A DNA stretch of 64,000 nt, from assembly GCF_015070375.1 (NCBI RefSeq), contig NZ_JADCLL010000001.1, forward strand, positions 870,501 through 934,500, given 5' to 3'. Each line of letters starts with the position of its first letter. Position 1 is the first letter of the stretch. The translations under genes and the position numbers were made by a program. Positions 1 through 14,739 of this stretch are shown here, piece by piece. Below the pieces are notes generated by a model, which saw nothing but the letters and a program-made list of their open reading frames with translations, made no database searches and was not told where the DNA came from. Source of the DNA: Nocardioides kribbensis. GTDB taxonomy: Bacteria; Actinomycetota; Actinomycetes; Propionibacteriales; Nocardioidaceae.

Positions 1-362
1 GGGTCGGTGGCCAGGCGGCCCATCCGCGTCTTGTCGCCGAGCACCGAGCCGCCCGTGCGCACCGAGGACGGGTCGACGGCGAGCACGCCGACGCGGTGGC
101 CGGCGGCGGTCAGCCGGGTGCCGAGGGCCTCGATGAAGGTCGACTTGCCGACGCCGGGCACGCCGGAGACGCCCACCCGCACCACGCCCGGCCCGGCGCC
201 GCCCGCCGGGTCGCCGGAGCCCTCGGCCAGCGCGGTCAGCAGCTCGCGCGCCTGGCGGCGGTGCTGCGGGCGCGAGCTCTCGACCAGCGTGATCGCCTGC
301 GACACCGCGGCGCGCCGCTGGGCCCGGACGCCCTGGACGAGGGCCTCGACGTCGACGGGCAC
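1..362 (-). CDS. meaB: Methylmalonyl-CoA mutase-associated GTPase MeaB/ArgK family (partial, 3' end outside window)
   Basis: G3E-type P-loop GTPase that protects and reloads cobalamin-dependent methylmalonyl-CoA mutase. About 120 N-terminal residues are visible. A short helical start is followed by the Walker A motif GVPGVGKS near residues 67-74, and then the stretch [10 protein letters not shown] and [12 protein letters not shown], both typical of MeaB. The GTG at 362 is the first in-frame start after the mutB stop, about 11 bases away, so the gene is probably translated from the mutAB transcript. The C-terminal part, including the dimerisation arm, lies beyond base 1. Family assignment is firm; the exact start is less certain because no clear ribosome-binding site is seen. 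Confidence 0.9.
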   Translation of the reverse strand, partial: MPVDVEALVQGVRAQRRAAVSQAITLVESSRPQHRRQARELLTALAEGSGDPAGGAGPGVVRVGVSGVPGVGKSTFIEALGTRLTAAGHRVGVLAVDPSSVRTGGSVLGDKTRMGRLATD

Positions 363-373
363 GGGGCCCGGCC

Positions 374-2551
374 TCAGTGGCCCAGCTGCTCGCGCAGCCG
401 GGCCAGCAGGTCGAGGGCCGACTCGGCGATGACGGTGCCGGGCAGGAACACCGCGGCCGCGCCCATCTCCTGAAGCGTGGGCACGTCGTCGGGCGGGATC
501 ACGCCCCCGATCACCACCATGATGTCGGGCCGTCCCTGCTCGGCCAGCGCCTCGCGCAGCGCCGGGAGCAGGGTGAGGTGGCCGGCGGCCAGCGAGCTGA
601 CGCCGACGATGTGCACGTCGGCGTCCACGGCCTGCTGCGCGACCTCCTCGGGCGTGGAGAACAGCGGCCCCACGTCGACGTCGAAGCCCATGTCGGCGAA
701 GGCCGAGACGATCACCTTCTGGCCGCGGTCGTGACCGTCCTGGCCCATCTTGGCCACCAGGATGCGCGGGCGACGGCCCTCGGCCTCCTCGAAGTCGGCG
801 GTCGCGTCGAGCACCTGCTGCACCTTGCCGGCGCCCGGCCCGTCGCCACTGCCCGACTCGTCCCTGAACACCCCGGAGATCGTACGGATGACCGCCTGGT
901 GGCGCCCGTAGACCTTCTCCAGCGCGTCGGAGATCTCCCCGACGGTGGCCTTGGCGCGCGCGGCGTCGACGGCCAGCGCGAGCAGGTTGCCGTCGAGGGA
1001 GCCGTCGGTGGCCGGGCCCTGCTCGGCCGAGCGGGTCAGCGCCGCGAGGGTGCGCTCGACCTCCCGGTCGTCGCGCTCGGCGCGCAGCCGCTCGAGCTTG
1101 GCGATCTGCTGGCGGTAGACGTCGTCGTTGTCGACGCGCAGCACGTCGAGCCTGTCCTCCGCGGCCAGACGGTAGGTGTTGACGCCGATGACCTTCTGCG
1201 CCCCGGAGTCGATGCGCGCCTGCGTGCGGGCGGCCGCCTCCTCGATGCGCATCTTGGGGATGCCCTGCTCGATGGCCTTCGCCATGCCCCCGGCGCGCTC
1301 GGCCTCCTGGATGTGGGCCCACGCCTTCTCGGCCAGGTCGTGGGTGAGCCGCTCGATGTAGTAGGAGCCCGCCCAGGGGTCGATCGTGCCCGTCGTACCG
1401 CTCTCCTGCTGCAGCAGCAGCTGGGTGTTGCGCGCGATGCGGGCCGAGAAGTCGGTGGGCAGCGCGATCGCCTCGTCGAGGGCGTTGGTGTGCAGCGACT
1501 GGGTGTGGCCCTGGGTGGCGGCCATCGCCTCGATGCAGGTGCGCTGGACGTTGTTGTAGACGTCCTGGGCGGTCAGCGACCAGCCGCTGGTCTGGCTGTG
1601 GGTGCGCAGGCTCAGCGACTTGGGGTTCTGCGGGTCGAACTGCCGCACAAGCCGGGCCCACAGCGCGCGGGCCGCGCGCAGCTTGGCCACCTCCATCGAG
1701 AAGTTCATCCCGATGGCCCAGAAGAACGACAGCCGGGGCGCGAACTGGTCGATGGTCATGCCGGTGCCGAGCCCGGCGCGGATGTACTCGACGCCGTCGG
1801 CGAGGGTGTAGGCCAGCTCGAGGTCGGCGGTCGCCCCGGCCTCCTGGATGTGGTAGCCCGAGATCGAGATCGAGTTGAAGCGCGGCATGCGTGCCGAGGT
1901 GTAGCTGAAGATGTCGGAGATGATCCGCATCGACGGTGCCGGCGGGTAGATGTAGGTGTTGCGGACCATGAACTCCTTGAGGATGTCGTTCTGGATGGTC
2001 CCCGCGAGCTGCTCCGGCGCCACCCCCTGCTCCTCGGCGGCGGCGATGTAGAGCGCCAGCACGGGCAGGACGGCGCCGTTCATGGTCATCGACACCGACA
2101 TCTCGTCGAGCGGGATGCCGTCGAAGAGGGTGCGGGTGTCGTAGATGGAGTCGATGGCCACGCCCGCCATGCCCACGTCGCCGCGCACGCGCGGGTGGTC
2201 GGAGTCGTAGCCGCGGTGGGTGGCCAGGTCGAAGGCGACCGAGAGCCCCTTCTGGCCGGCCGCCAGGTTGCGCCGGTAGAACGCGTTGGACTCCTCGGCG
2301 GTCGAGAAGCCGGCGTACTGGCGCACGGTCCAGGGCTGGGTGGTGTACATCGTCGGGTAGGGCCCGCGCAGGAACGGGCTCAGGCCGGGGTAGGTGTCGA
2401 GGGCGTCGAGGCCCTCGAGGTCGGCCTCGGTGTACTGCGACCGGATCTCGATGCCCTCGGGCGAGGTCCAGGGCCGCGCCTCGGGGTGCGGCGCGCTCGT
2501 GGTGCCACGGCCGCTGAGCGGCAGGCCGGCGAAGCTGGTCGGGACGGTCAT
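374..2551 (-). CDS. scpA: Methylmalonyl-CoA mutase large (catalytic) subunit
   Basis: Adenosylcobalamin enzyme (also called mutB) interconverting (R)-methylmalonyl-CoA and succinyl-CoA, feeding propionate, odd-chain fatty acid and branched amino acid carbon into the TCA cycle. The 725-residue product is full length for the family. The TIM barrel carries the substrate-binding stretches [17 protein letters not shown] and [11 protein letters not shown]. The C-terminal B12 domain has DGHDRG (DxHxxG) from about residue 605, whose His is the lower cobalt ligand. The ATG at 2551 overlaps the mutA stop by four bases (ATGA), implying translational coupling of the two subunits. meaB follows 11 bases downstream. 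Confidence 0.97.
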   Translation of the reverse strand: MTVPTSFAGLPLSGRGTTSAPHPEARPWTSPEGIEIRSQYTEADLEGLDALDTYPGLSPFLRGPYPTMYTTQPWTVRQYAGFSTAEESNAFYRRNLAAGQKGLSVAFDLATHRGYDSDHPRVRGDVGMAGVAIDSIYDTRTLFDGIPLDEMSVSMTMNGAVLPVLALYIAAAEEQGVAPEQLAGTIQNDILKEFMVRNTYIYPPAPSMRIISDIFSYTSARMPRFNSISISGYHIQEAGATADLELAYTLADGVEYIRAGLGTGMTIDQFAPRLSFFWAIGMNFSMEVAKLRAARALWARLVRQFDPQNPKSLSLRTHSQTSGWSLTAQDVYNNVQRTCIEAMAATQGHTQSLHTNALDEAIALPTDFSARIARNTQLLLQQESGTTGTIDPWAGSYYIERLTHDLAEKAWAHIQEAERAGGMAKAIEQGIPKMRIEEAAARTQARIDSGAQKVIGVNTYRLAAEDRLDVLRVDNDDVYRQQIAKLERLRAERDDREVERTLAALTRSAEQGPATDGSLDGNLLALAVDAARAKATVGEISDALEKVYGRHQAVIRTISGVFRDESGSGDGPGAGKVQQVLDATADFEEAEGRRPRILVAKMGQDGHDRGQKVIVSAFADMGFDVDVGPLFSTPEEVAQQAVDADVHIVGVSSLAAGHLTLLPALREALAEQGRPDIMVVIGGVIPPDDVPTLQEMGAAAVFLPGTVIAESALDLLARLREQLGH

Positions 2552-4398
2552 GCGAGCTGCTCCCTCGTGCGGGTCAGGAAGGACAGGGCGTCGACGCCGA
2601 GCGCGCAGGCGTCGTCGGTGCCGTCGAGGGGCTTGCCGGCCACCACGACGTGGCGCGCGCCGGCCTCGCGCAGGGCGCGGGCCGCGGCGGTGCCCCAGGC
2701 GGCGTAGGTCGCGTCGCTGCCGGCGAGCACCGCCACCCGCTGCCCGTCGTACGCCGAGAGCAGCGCCTCGACGTCGGCGGTGGCCCCGGCGACGTCGACG
2801 CCGACGCCGCCCGCGGCGAGCAGGTTGGTGGCGAAGGTGGCCCGCGCGGTGTGCGAGGCCACCGGGCCGAGGGTCGCCAGGAAGGCCCGGGCCGTCGGCG
2901 GGTCGTCGCGCAGCGCCTCGAAGGCCGCGCCGTAGGGGCGCACGCCGACCCAGCCCGACGCGGAGTCGGGGGTGACCGGCTCGCGCTCGGGCAGGACCTC
3001 GTCGACCTGGGGGAACTCGGTGAGCCCGGTGAGGGGTCGCCGGCGGCGGGCGACCTCGTCGTCGCGGCGCTCGACGGTCCGTGCCACGCGGGCCAGCAGC
3101 GAGCCGTCGGCCAGGGCGGCCGCCGCTCCGCCGACCTCCTCGGTGCGGCCGAGCTCGGCCCAGCCGGCGACGGCGAGGTCGTCGGTGAGCTTCTCCACGG
3201 CGTAGGAGCCGCCGGCGGGGTCGGCGACGTGAGCGACGTGGGCCTCGTCGACGAGCAGCGCGGAGGTGTTGCGGGCGATGCGGCGGCCCAGGGCCTCGGG
3301 GCGGCCCAGCGGGCTGTCGAAGGGCAGCACGGTGACGGCCTCGGCCCCGCCGACGCCTGCGGCGAACGCCGCCACGGTGGTGCGCAGCATGTTCACGTAG
3401 GGGTCGTAGCGGCTCATCATGGGCCGGCTGGTCACGACGTGCTGGCGCTGGGCCAGCCGCAGCCGCTCCTCGTCGGTGACGCCGCTGAGCTCCAGCACCC
3501 GCGCCCAGAGCCGGCGGGCCGCGCGCAGCTTGGCGATGGTGGCGAACTGGTCGTCGGTGGCGGCGTAGCGCACCTCGACCAGGCCGGCGGCCTGGGCGAC
3601 GGTGAGGCCCGCCCCGGTGAGCGCCCGCAGGTAGGCCGCGGCCACGGCCATCGACCAGCCGAGCTCCTGGGCGTCGGAGGCGCCGCGGTCGTGGACGGCG
3701 GTGGCGTCGACGACCACGCCGAGCAGCCCGCGCTCGTGGGCGGCACGGGCCACGGCGACCAGCGGGGCGAGGTCGACCTCGCCGGCCGGGTCGGCGCCCG
3801 GGCCGGTGCCGTGGCGCAGGGCCGCGCCGAGGGGGTCGGCGCCGAGGTTGGTGCTCGCGGCGAGGTCGCGCTCGCCGGCGTGGGCGAGGAAGTTCTCGGC
3901 CAGCGCCTGCTGGGCCGTCGCGTCGCCGCGGGCCTCCAGCACGACGGGCGCGAGGTCGAGCAGCACGCCGTCGAGGGCGGTGGCGAGGTCGGCGTCGGGC
4001 GCCGCGCACAGCCACAGCGAGGTGACGCCTCCCTCGAGGTCGACCAGGAGGGTCTCGTTGGCCGCCCTGGCCTCGGCGCCGGCGGGCAGGTCGAGGTGGG
4101 CGCGCACGTCCCAGTCCCCGGCGCGCTGCGGGCGGCCCTCGGTCCGGAGCCCGTCGAGCAGGTCGGAGGTGCCGAGCGGGGTGACCGCGATGTCGTCGAG
4201 GGTGGTGCGGGTCAGCCGCTCCCACACGAGCGCGTCGGGGTCGTCCTCGCCGAGGCGACGCGCCTTGCGCAGCACGCCGGCCGCGGCCCTCTCCCAGTCG
4301 GCGCGCTCCCACCGGTCGCCGGCGTCGGCCAGGTCGAGCGCGCCCTGCTCGGGCTCGAGCTCCGCGGGCTCGTCGAGACCGCCTTCGACTTCAGTCAT
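2548..4398 (-). CDS. mutA: Methylmalonyl-CoA mutase small subunit
   Basis: Non-catalytic partner of the heterodimeric methylmalonyl-CoA mutase, 616 residues. It keeps the mutase barrel fold (for example [21 protein letters not shown], here split around residues 280-300, and the family stretch [13 protein letters not shown]). Its C-terminal B12-like domain has no DxHxxG motif, as expected for the small subunit, which binds no cobalamin. First gene of mutA-mutB-meaB; it overlaps the catalytic-subunit gene by four bases. A TAGGGT hexamer six bases before the ATG suggests a leaderless transcript starting at the initiation codon. The upstream neighbour is a divergent glycosyltransferase gene. Confidence 0.94.
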   Translation of the reverse strand: MTEVEGGLDEPAELEPEQGALDLADAGDRWERADWERAAAGVLRKARRLGEDDPDALVWERLTRTTLDDIAVTPLGTSDLLDGLRTEGRPQRAGDWDVRAHLDLPAGAEARAANETLLVDLEGGVTSLWLCAAPDADLATALDGVLLDLAPVVLEARGDATAQQALAENFLAHAGERDLAASTNLGADPLGAALRHGTGPGADPAGEVDLAPLVAVARAAHERGLLGVVVDATAVHDRGASDAQELGWSMAVAAAYLRALTGAGLTVAQAAGLVEVRYAATDDQFATIAKLRAARRLWARVLELSGVTDEERLRLAQRQHVVTSRPMMSRYDPYVNMLRTTVAAFAAGVGGAEAVTVLPFDSPLGRPEALGRRIARNTSALLVDEAHVAHVADPAGGSYAVEKLTDDLAVAGWAELGRTEEVGGAAAALADGSLLARVARTVERRDDEVARRRRPLTGLTEFPQVDEVLPEREPVTPDSASGWVGVRPYGAAFEALRDDPPTARAFLATLGPVASHTARATFATNLLAAGGVGVDVAGATADVEALLSAYDGQRVAVLAGSDATYAAWGTAAARALREAGARHVVVAGKPLDGTDDACALGVDALSFLTRTREQLA

Positions 4399-4404
4399 GG
4401 CGGC

Positions 4405-4410
4405 ACCCTA
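4405..4410 (-). promoter_or_regulatory. Putative -10 element of mutA (leaderless)
   Basis: TAGGGT on the minus strand lies six bases upstream of the mutA ATG, so transcription would begin at or next to the start codon. No ribosome-binding site is visible. The same TANNNT-N6/7-start arrangement recurs at several other genes in the window. No convincing -35 was picked out. Confidence 0.45.
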
Positions 4411-4536
4411 GGGACGCGACGTGACGGCGGCCACCGAGTGTGACCTTTTCGACCCCGACCCGTCCCCGGGGCGGTGTTCACCCTCAGGCCGCGCGCCCGT
4501 CGCGGTGCCGTCGTCCGGCGGGCCCACCGTGGGCGC

Positions 4537-5610
4537 ATGCGGATCGCCGTGGTCTCCGAGTCCTTCCTGCCCGCCGTCGACGGCACCACCACGACGGTCA
4601 GGGCGGTGGTCGACCGTCTCGTCGACCGTGGCCACCAGGTGGTGGTGGTCGCGAGCGGGCCAGGGCTGGCGACCTACCGCGGCGCCCGGGTCGTGCGCGT
4701 CAGCGCGCTGACCAGGCCGGGCGGCCAGGTCCGGGCGGCCCTCGACGCGTTCGCGCCCGACGTCGTGCAGGTCACGGGGCCGGGCACGATCGGTCGCAAG
4801 GCGCTCAAGCACACCCACCGCACAGGCGTGCCCTCCCTGGTCGTGCAGCAGACCCCGCCGCGCGACCTGACCTGGGAGCGCTGGCGCAGCACGGTCGCCG
4901 AGCGCACCGACCACCTCCTTGTCACCGCCCCCTGGCTGGCCGGTCGCTTCTCCTCCCTCGGCGTCACCGCCGGCACGTGGCTGCCGGGGGTCGACGCCCG
5001 CGCCTACACCCCGGCCCTGCGCGACCCGTGGCTCCACGACCACTGGGCGCGGGCGCGCTCGGCCCGCGGCCCCCTGGTGGTGGTCGGCTACGTCGGCAGC
5101 CTGCACAAGCGCCACGGGGTGCGGCGGCTGGCCGAGCTGGCCGACGTGCCGGGCATCCGACCCGTCGTCATCGGCACCGGGCCGCAGGAGGACTGGCTGC
5201 GCGAGCGACTGCCCGCGGCCAAGGTCACCGGCGCACTGTCGACCGGCGACCTCACCGTAGCGCTGGCCTCCCTCGACGTCCTGGTGCACCCCGGCGAGGA
5301 GGAGACCTGCTGCCACGCGCTGCGCGAGGGCGCCGCGAGCGCGCTGCCCCTGGTGGCGCCGCGCAGCGGGGGCGCCCGCGACCTCGTGCTGCCACTGGAG
5401 ACCGGCCTGCTCTACGACCCCGACCGTCCCGGGGCCCTGGCCCGCGCGGTGGCGGCGGTGGCCGCCGACCCGCGGCGCGCCCTGCTCGGTCATCGGGGCC
5501 GCGAGCTGTCGCTCGACCGCTCGTGGACCGACGCCGCCGACGAGCTCCTCGGCCACCTGGACCGCCTGGCCCGGGGTCACGCGGGCGCCCGCCCCGCGCA
5601 CGGGGTCTGA
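4537..5610 (+). CDS. GT4-family glycosyltransferase (PimB/MgtA-like)
   Basis: Predicted 357-residue GT-B glycosyltransferase, probably transferring a sugar such as mannose from a nucleotide donor onto a lipid or polyol acceptor at the membrane face. The N-terminal MRIAVVSESFLPAVDGTT matches actinobacterial GDP-mannose-dependent mannosyltransferases. The C-terminal Rossmann half shows VGYVGSLHKRHG, VIGTGPQEDWL, and an E-x7-E donor-binding region around HPGEEETCCHALREGAAS. The ATG at 4537 was preferred over an in-frame ATG at 4474 because homologues begin at this motif. CACCGT six bases before the ATG resembles the leaderless promoters seen elsewhere. Donor and acceptor cannot be read from the sequence. 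It is divergent from mutA and upstream of sdhC, with no obvious link to either. Confidence 0.8.
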   Translation: MRIAVVSESFLPAVDGTTTTVRAVVDRLVDRGHQVVVVASGPGLATYRGARVVRVSALTRPGGQVRAALDAFAPDVVQVTGPGTIGRKALKHTHRTGVPSLVVQQTPPRDLTWERWRSTVAERTDHLLVTAPWLAGRFSSLGVTAGTWLPGVDARAYTPALRDPWLHDHWARARSARGPLVVVGYVGSLHKRHGVRRLAELADVPGIRPVVIGTGPQEDWLRERLPAAKVTGALSTGDLTVALASLDVLVHPGEEETCCHALREGAASALPLVAPRSGGARDLVLPLETGLLYDPDRPGALARAVAAVAADPRRALLGHRGRELSLDRSWTDAADELLGHLDRLARGHAGARPAHGV

Positions 5611-5695
5611 ACCCACCCTGAGCGGCGCCTGAGCCGGTCCTGAGGGCCGGCGGGTCCCGTCGACGGGGGATATGTCACACGCCACGATGGAACTC

Positions 5696-5713
5696 ACCCC
5701 CCAGATGGGGGGT
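5696..5713 (+). promoter_or_regulatory. Inverted repeat in the sdhC leader overlapping the likely Shine-Dalgarno
   Basis: ACCCCCC (5696-5702), loop AGAT, GGGGGGT (5707-5713) forms a perfect seven-pair stem. The 3' arm is the only purine-rich tract ahead of the proposed GTG start at 5726, so the stem would occlude it. It could act as a translational control hairpin or as a protein-binding palindrome. Confidence 0.4.
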
Positions 5714-5725
5714 AGCGTTTGTGAT

Positions 5726-6424
5726 GTGGCAACCCCGACTCTCGTCAGAGGAGCGCGCGCTTCGCGCTCGACGATCACGCTGAAGATCCTGATGGCCGCC
5801 AGCGGGCTGGTGTTCATCGGATTCGTCCTCGCGCACATGTACGGCAACCTCAAGGCCTTCGGTGGCGAGGAGTCGTTCAACGAGTACGCCGAGCACCTGC
5901 GCACCATCGGGGAGCCCCTGCTCCCCGAGAGCGGCCTGCTGTGGATCCTGCGTCTCGGCCTCATCGCCGCGCTGGTGGTCCACGTGGCCTCGGCGTTCGC
6001 GCTGTGGAAGCGCGCCAGCGACGCCCGGCCGGTGAAGTACCAGGTCGCCAAGCGCCGCAACTCCTCGCTGTCCTCGCGGACCATGCGGTGGGGCGGCCTG
6101 ACGATCCTGGCGTTCCTCGTGTGGCACCTGCTCAACTTCTCGATCGTGAAGATCAACCCGGCCGGCGGGGAGACCAACAACCCCTACCAGCTGATGGTCG
6201 ACACCTTCGACCTGTGGTGGATGACGCTCATCTACCTGGTCGCGATGGCCGCGCTGGCGATGCACCTGCACCACGGCACCTTCAGCGCGATGCAGACCCT
6301 CGGCTTCACCCAGACCGTCGCCGCCCGCTCCCGGGCACGCCTGGCCGGCTGGGTCGTCGCCGTGGTCGTCGCCGGCGGATTCTCGCTGGTCCCCCTGTTC
6401 ACCCTCTTCGGCGTCATCGAGTAA
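5726..6424 (+). CDS. sdhC: Succinate dehydrogenase cytochrome b subunit (b558 family)
   Basis: Membrane anchor of succinate:quinone oxidoreductase carrying haem b and the quinone site. About 232 residues with five hydrophobic segments, typical of the one-polypeptide b558 anchors; no separate sdhD is present. Candidate haem-ligand histidines lie in predicted helices ([48 protein letters not shown]). The GTG at 5726 gives a start ([15 protein letters not shown]) that fits homologues better than the in-frame ATG at 5672, which would add 18 unusual residues; neither has ideal spacing. First gene of sdhCAB, 13 bases before sdhA. Confidence 0.9.
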   Translation: MATPTLVRGARASRSTITLKILMAASGLVFIGFVLAHMYGNLKAFGGEESFNEYAEHLRTIGEPLLPESGLLWILRLGLIAALVVHVASAFALWKRASDARPVKYQVAKRRNSSLSSRTMRWGGLTILAFLVWHLLNFSIVKINPAGGETNNPYQLMVDTFDLWWMTLIYLVAMAALAMHLHHGTFSAMQTLGFTQTVAARSRARLAGWVVAVVVAGGFSLVPLFTLFGVIE

Positions 6425-6437
6425 AGGGAGCCCCTCC

Positions 6438-8443
<2,006 letters not shown>

Positions 8444-8447
<4 letters not shown>

Positions 8448-9187
8448 ACCTGACCCTCAACATCTGGCGGCAGGCCAACCCCACCGCCGCCGGCGCCATG
8501 CACCAGTACCACGTGCAGGACATCTCCGAGGACATGAGCTTCCTGGAGATGCTCGACGTGCTCAACGAGCAGCTCAACGAGCAGGGCGAGGACCCGGTCG
8601 CCTTCGACCACGACTGCCGTGAGGGCATCTGCGGCTCGTGCGACCTGATGATCGACGGTCAGGCCCACGGCCCCGAGGTCACCACGACCTGCCAGCTGCA
8701 CATGCGGTCCTTCAAGGACGGCCAGGAGATCACCATCGAGCCCTGGCGTGCCAGCGCCTTCCCGGTGATCAAGGACCTGATCGTCGACCGCTCGGCCTTC
8801 GACCGGATCATCCAGGCCGGCGGCTACGTGTCGGTCAACACCGGTGCTGCGCCCGACGCCCACGCCACCCCGGTGCCGCAGGCCGACGCACTCAAGGCCT
8901 TCAACGTCGCCACCTGCATCGGCTGCGGCGCCTGCGTCGCCGCCTGCCCCAACGGGTCGGCCTCGCTCTTCATGGGCGCCAAGATCACCCACCTCGGCCG
9001 ACTCCCCCAGGGCCAGCCCGAGCGCGACGAGCGCGTGGTCAACATGGTCGCCCAGCACGACCACGAGGGCTTCGGCGGCTGCACCAACATCGGCGAGTGC
9101 ACCGCGGCGTGCCCCAAGGAGATCCCGCTCGACGTGATCTCCCAGCTCAACCGCGACCTGCGCACGGCGATCCGCAACGGCCACTGA
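8444..9187 (+). CDS. sdhB: Succinate dehydrogenase iron-sulfur subunit
   Basis: Electron-transfer subunit linking SdhA flavin to the membrane haem/quinone site, 247 residues. The 2Fe-2S ligands are in CREGICGSC with the further Cys in TTTCQLH. The 4Fe-4S ligands are in [14 protein letters not shown] and the 3Fe-4S region is [14 protein letters not shown]. The GTG start overlaps the sdhA stop by four bases. Last gene of the operon; a perfect hairpin follows 30 bases after the stop. Confidence 0.98.
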
Positions 9188-9217
9188 GAGCACCACCGAG
9201 TCCCCCGCACCACCACA

Positions 9218-9253
9218 CGAAGGGCCCCGACCGCGAGCGGTCGGGGCCCTTCG
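9218..9253 (+). terminator. Hairpin terminator after sdhCAB
   Basis: A 16-pair stem (CGAAGGGCCCCGACCG with its exact complement) around a CGAG loop lies 30 bases after the sdhB stop. It lacks a long T tract, as is usual in high-GC actinomycetes. It also lies just beyond the end of the minus-strand gene at 9279 and may stop both transcripts. Confidence 0.85.
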
Positions 9254-9278
9254 TCGTGGGCGGGTGCCGGTCTGCCGG

Positions 9279-9506
9279 TCAGTCCTGGGCGCGGGCCCGC
9301 AGCGCCTTCAGGCCGAGGCGGCCCAGCACGACGGCGATGACCAGGTTGACCACGATCAGCACGGTGTGGGCCACCCAGTAGCCGGTCGGGCGGTCCTCCC
9401 CCGAGGCGTGCGCCGACCAGAGGTTGCGGGTGAACATCGCGTAGGTCACGACGTTCCACACCGCCACCCCCACCAGCAGCCAGCCGTGCTTGCGCTCGAA
9501 CCTCAT
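9279..9506 (-). CDS. Small membrane protein, SCO4848-like family
   Basis: 75-residue protein with two predicted transmembrane helices (WLLVGVAVWNVVTYAMF and a C-terminal VLIVVNLVIAVVLGRLGLKAL) joined by a short loop containing GYWVAHTVL. Size, sequence and proximity to sdh genes recall the uncharacterised SCO4848-type proteins of Streptomyces (a recollection, not a search). Its ATG overlaps the stop of the upstream YihY/BrkB gene by four bases, so the two are probably coupled. Function unknown. Confidence 0.75.
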   Translation of the reverse strand: MRFERKHGWLLVGVAVWNVVTYAMFTRNLWSAHASGEDRPTGYWVAHTVLIVVNLVIAVVLGRLGLKALRARAQD

Positions 9507-10567
9507 CGGTCCTCCCCCTTGGTCGTCCTGAGCACGACGGCGAGCGCCGCCGCGCCGGTGGCGGCCCCGGCCACGAAGGGCCGGACCCGCGAGCCCGCCG
9601 CCTCACCGGCGCGGGCGGTGCCGTCGAGCGCACCCGCGGACGCCAGCGGCGGGCCCTGCACCGGGTCGGCCGGCTCGGCGACCCGGGCTGCGCGCGCGGC
9701 GCGCGTGGTGAAGGCGAAGGCCGCGGCGTAGAGCACGAGGCGGGAGAAGTAGTTGATCCACACCAGCAGGATCAGTGCGATCCCGAAGGCCTGGGCCGCC
9801 GGCTGCTCGCGGGTGGCGGCGAGCAGCACCCCGGAGAGCTGCTTGAGGACCTCGAAGACCACGGCGCCGAGCAGCGCCCCCTGCCACAGCGAGCGCGCGG
9901 GCACGTGGGGCTCGGCCAGCAGCCGGAACATCGCGTAGAACAGCACCGTGTTGGCGGCCAGGCCGAAGACCACCGTGAGCAGCCGCACCAGCCACGACAG
10001 CTCCTCGCCCAGGCCGAGGGCGTCGAGGATGACGGTCGAGAACGCGCTCACCAGGCCGGCGACGGCCACCGAGAGCAGGAGCACCGAGCCCAGCACCACC
10101 AGGGTCACGAGGTCGCGCAGCTTGCCCACCACGAAGCCGGGCAGCTCGCGGGTGGGGGTCTCGAAGACGACCAGGAGGGCGTCGCGCAGGGCGGAGAGCC
10201 ACCCGAGGCCCGAGTAGAGGACGCCTGCCAGGCCGATGACGGCGGCCCAGCCGGAGAAGGTGCGGATGTCGGCCAGCGAGACCTGGCCCTCGTCCTGTCC
10301 GATCAGCCCGGGCAGCAGCTGGTCGATCGCCTCGCGCAGGTCCTGGTTGGCGCCGGGGTAGACCTGGGAGACGTAGCCGACGACGAAGAGGGCCAGGGCC
10401 AGGATCGGGAAGACCGACAGGAACCCGAAGTACGTCACGGCGCCGGCCTGCTGGCCGGCCTTGACCGCGCCGTAGTGCTCCTGCATGAGCAGGACGTGGT
10501 CGACGCCCGGGCGCCGCCGGCGCAGCCCTCGCAGGGCGTCCTGGGCCCGCTGCACGACGGAGGCCAT
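9503..10567 (-). CDS. YihY/virulence factor BrkB family membrane protein
   Basis: 354-residue integral membrane protein of the YihY family, once thought to be RNase BN and now of unclear function. About six hydrophobic segments are visible, with the family features GAVTYFGFLSVFPILALA near the N terminus and YFSRLVLYAAAFAF near the end. The ATG at 10567 shares one base with the stop of the upstream 2H phosphoesterase gene (TGATG). Its own stop overlaps the next start (ATGA). Together with trpS upstream this forms a tight four-gene minus-strand run. Confidence 0.88.
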   Translation of the reverse strand: MASVVQRAQDALRGLRRRRPGVDHVLLMQEHYGAVKAGQQAGAVTYFGFLSVFPILALALFVVGYVSQVYPGANQDLREAIDQLLPGLIGQDEGQVSLADIRTFSGWAAVIGLAGVLYSGLGWLSALRDALLVVFETPTRELPGFVVGKLRDLVTLVVLGSVLLLSVAVAGLVSAFSTVILDALGLGEELSWLVRLLTVVFGLAANTVLFYAMFRLLAEPHVPARSLWQGALLGAVVFEVLKQLSGVLLAATREQPAAQAFGIALILLVWINYFSRLVLYAAAFAFTTRAARAARVAEPADPVQGPPLASAGALDGTARAGEAAGSRVRPFVAGAATGAAALAVVLRTTKGEDR

Positions 10568-11094
10568 CAGCGGGCCTGCGCGCCGGCGCCGAGCACGAAC
10601 TCGTGGCGCGGGCGCCAGCCGTGGGCCTCGTCGTGGACGTAGAGGTGGAAGTCGGTCACGTCGAAGGTGCACTCGAAGTCGGCGAGCTCGGCGAAGGCGC
10701 GGTCGAGCCGCTCGTCGTCGAGGTGGTGGGCGACCGTGACGTGGGGGTGGTAGGGGAAGCTCAGGTCGACGTCGAGCGGCCCCCGGCGCACGGCCTCGGC
10801 CAGCTGCTCGCACTGCGAGATCCCCTCGGCGAGCATCACGAACACGACCGGCGAGACGGGGCGGAAGGTGCCCGTGCCGCGCAGGTGCACCCGGAAGCCG
10901 TCGAGACCGTCGGCCACCGAGCGCAGGTGGTCGGAGACCTGCTCGAGCTCGCCGTCGACGATGTCGGTCGGCGGCACCAGCGTGATGTGGGTCGGGATCA
11001 TGGCCGCGGTGGCGTCACCGACGGAGGCCCGGTAGTCCTGGAGCTCGCTGGCCCAGGGCTCCGGGATCGCCACCGCCACGCCGATCGTGATCAC
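10567..11094 (-). CDS. 2H phosphoesterase / 2'-5' RNA ligase family protein
   Basis: 175-residue two-histidine phosphoesterase. The two HxT/S signature motifs are present: HITL near residue 36 and HPHVTVA near residue 118, about 80 residues apart as in LigT/AKAP18-like enzymes. Such proteins act on 2',3'-cyclic or 2'-5' phosphodiesters, but the substrate here cannot be inferred. The GTG start lies six bases after a TAGGGT box whose TAG is the stop codon of trpS, suggesting a leaderless transcript initiated at the end of trpS. It also overlaps the following YihY/BrkB gene by one base. Confidence 0.85.
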   Translation of the reverse strand: MITIGVAVAIPEPWASELQDYRASVGDATAAMIPTHITLVPPTDIVDGELEQVSDHLRSVADGLDGFRVHLRGTGTFRPVSPVVFVMLAEGISQCEQLAEAVRRGPLDVDLSFPYHPHVTVAHHLDDERLDRAFAELADFECTFDVTDFHLYVHDEAHGWRPRHEFVLGAGAQAR

Positions 11095-11103
11095 GGTGCG
11101 ACC

Positions 11104-14609
<3,506 letters not shown>

Positions 14610-14618
14610 GGGGAGAGC

Positions 14619-14634
14619 CTTCGATCGATCCAAG
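14619..14634. promoter_or_regulatory. Near-palindrome upstream of the MFS gene
   Basis: CTTCGATCGATCCAAG is symmetric except for one base pair (CTT-x-GATC-GATC-x-AAG) and lies nine bases before the MFS start codon, so a bound protein would block expression. No dedicated regulator gene is adjacent. Confidence 0.35.
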
Positions 14635-14696
14635 TCGGGGGTGACTCCATGCTCCAACCCCGGCGGCGCCCGCGGCTATTCCTGGGACGCCGATCG

Positions 14697-14737
14697 CCGT
14701 GGATCGTGAGAGGTCTCACGCCGGGAGGCGTCCACGG
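14697..14737 (-). terminator. Nested inverted repeats after the small lipoprotein gene
   Basis: CCGTGGA (14697-14703) pairs with TCCACGG (14731-14737). Inside lies a second hairpin GTGAGA-GG-TCTCAC (14706-14719). The structure begins three bases past the lipoprotein stop, so a transcription end is the simplest reading; an operator for the downstream MFS gene is the alternative. Confidence 0.45.
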
Positions 14738-14739
14738 CC

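Noticed and set aside
374..4312. A 1,312-residue open frame that would join the mutB product to an Arg/Pro-rich N-terminal extension
   Set aside because: The extension is the antiparallel-frame shadow of mutA; mutB has its own ATG at 2551 overlapping the mutA stop, and 725 residues is the family length.
5664..5679. CRP/GlxR site upstream of sdhC
   Set aside because: TCACA is present at 5675 but the partner half-site at the required spacing reads CGGGG, so the palindrome is missing.
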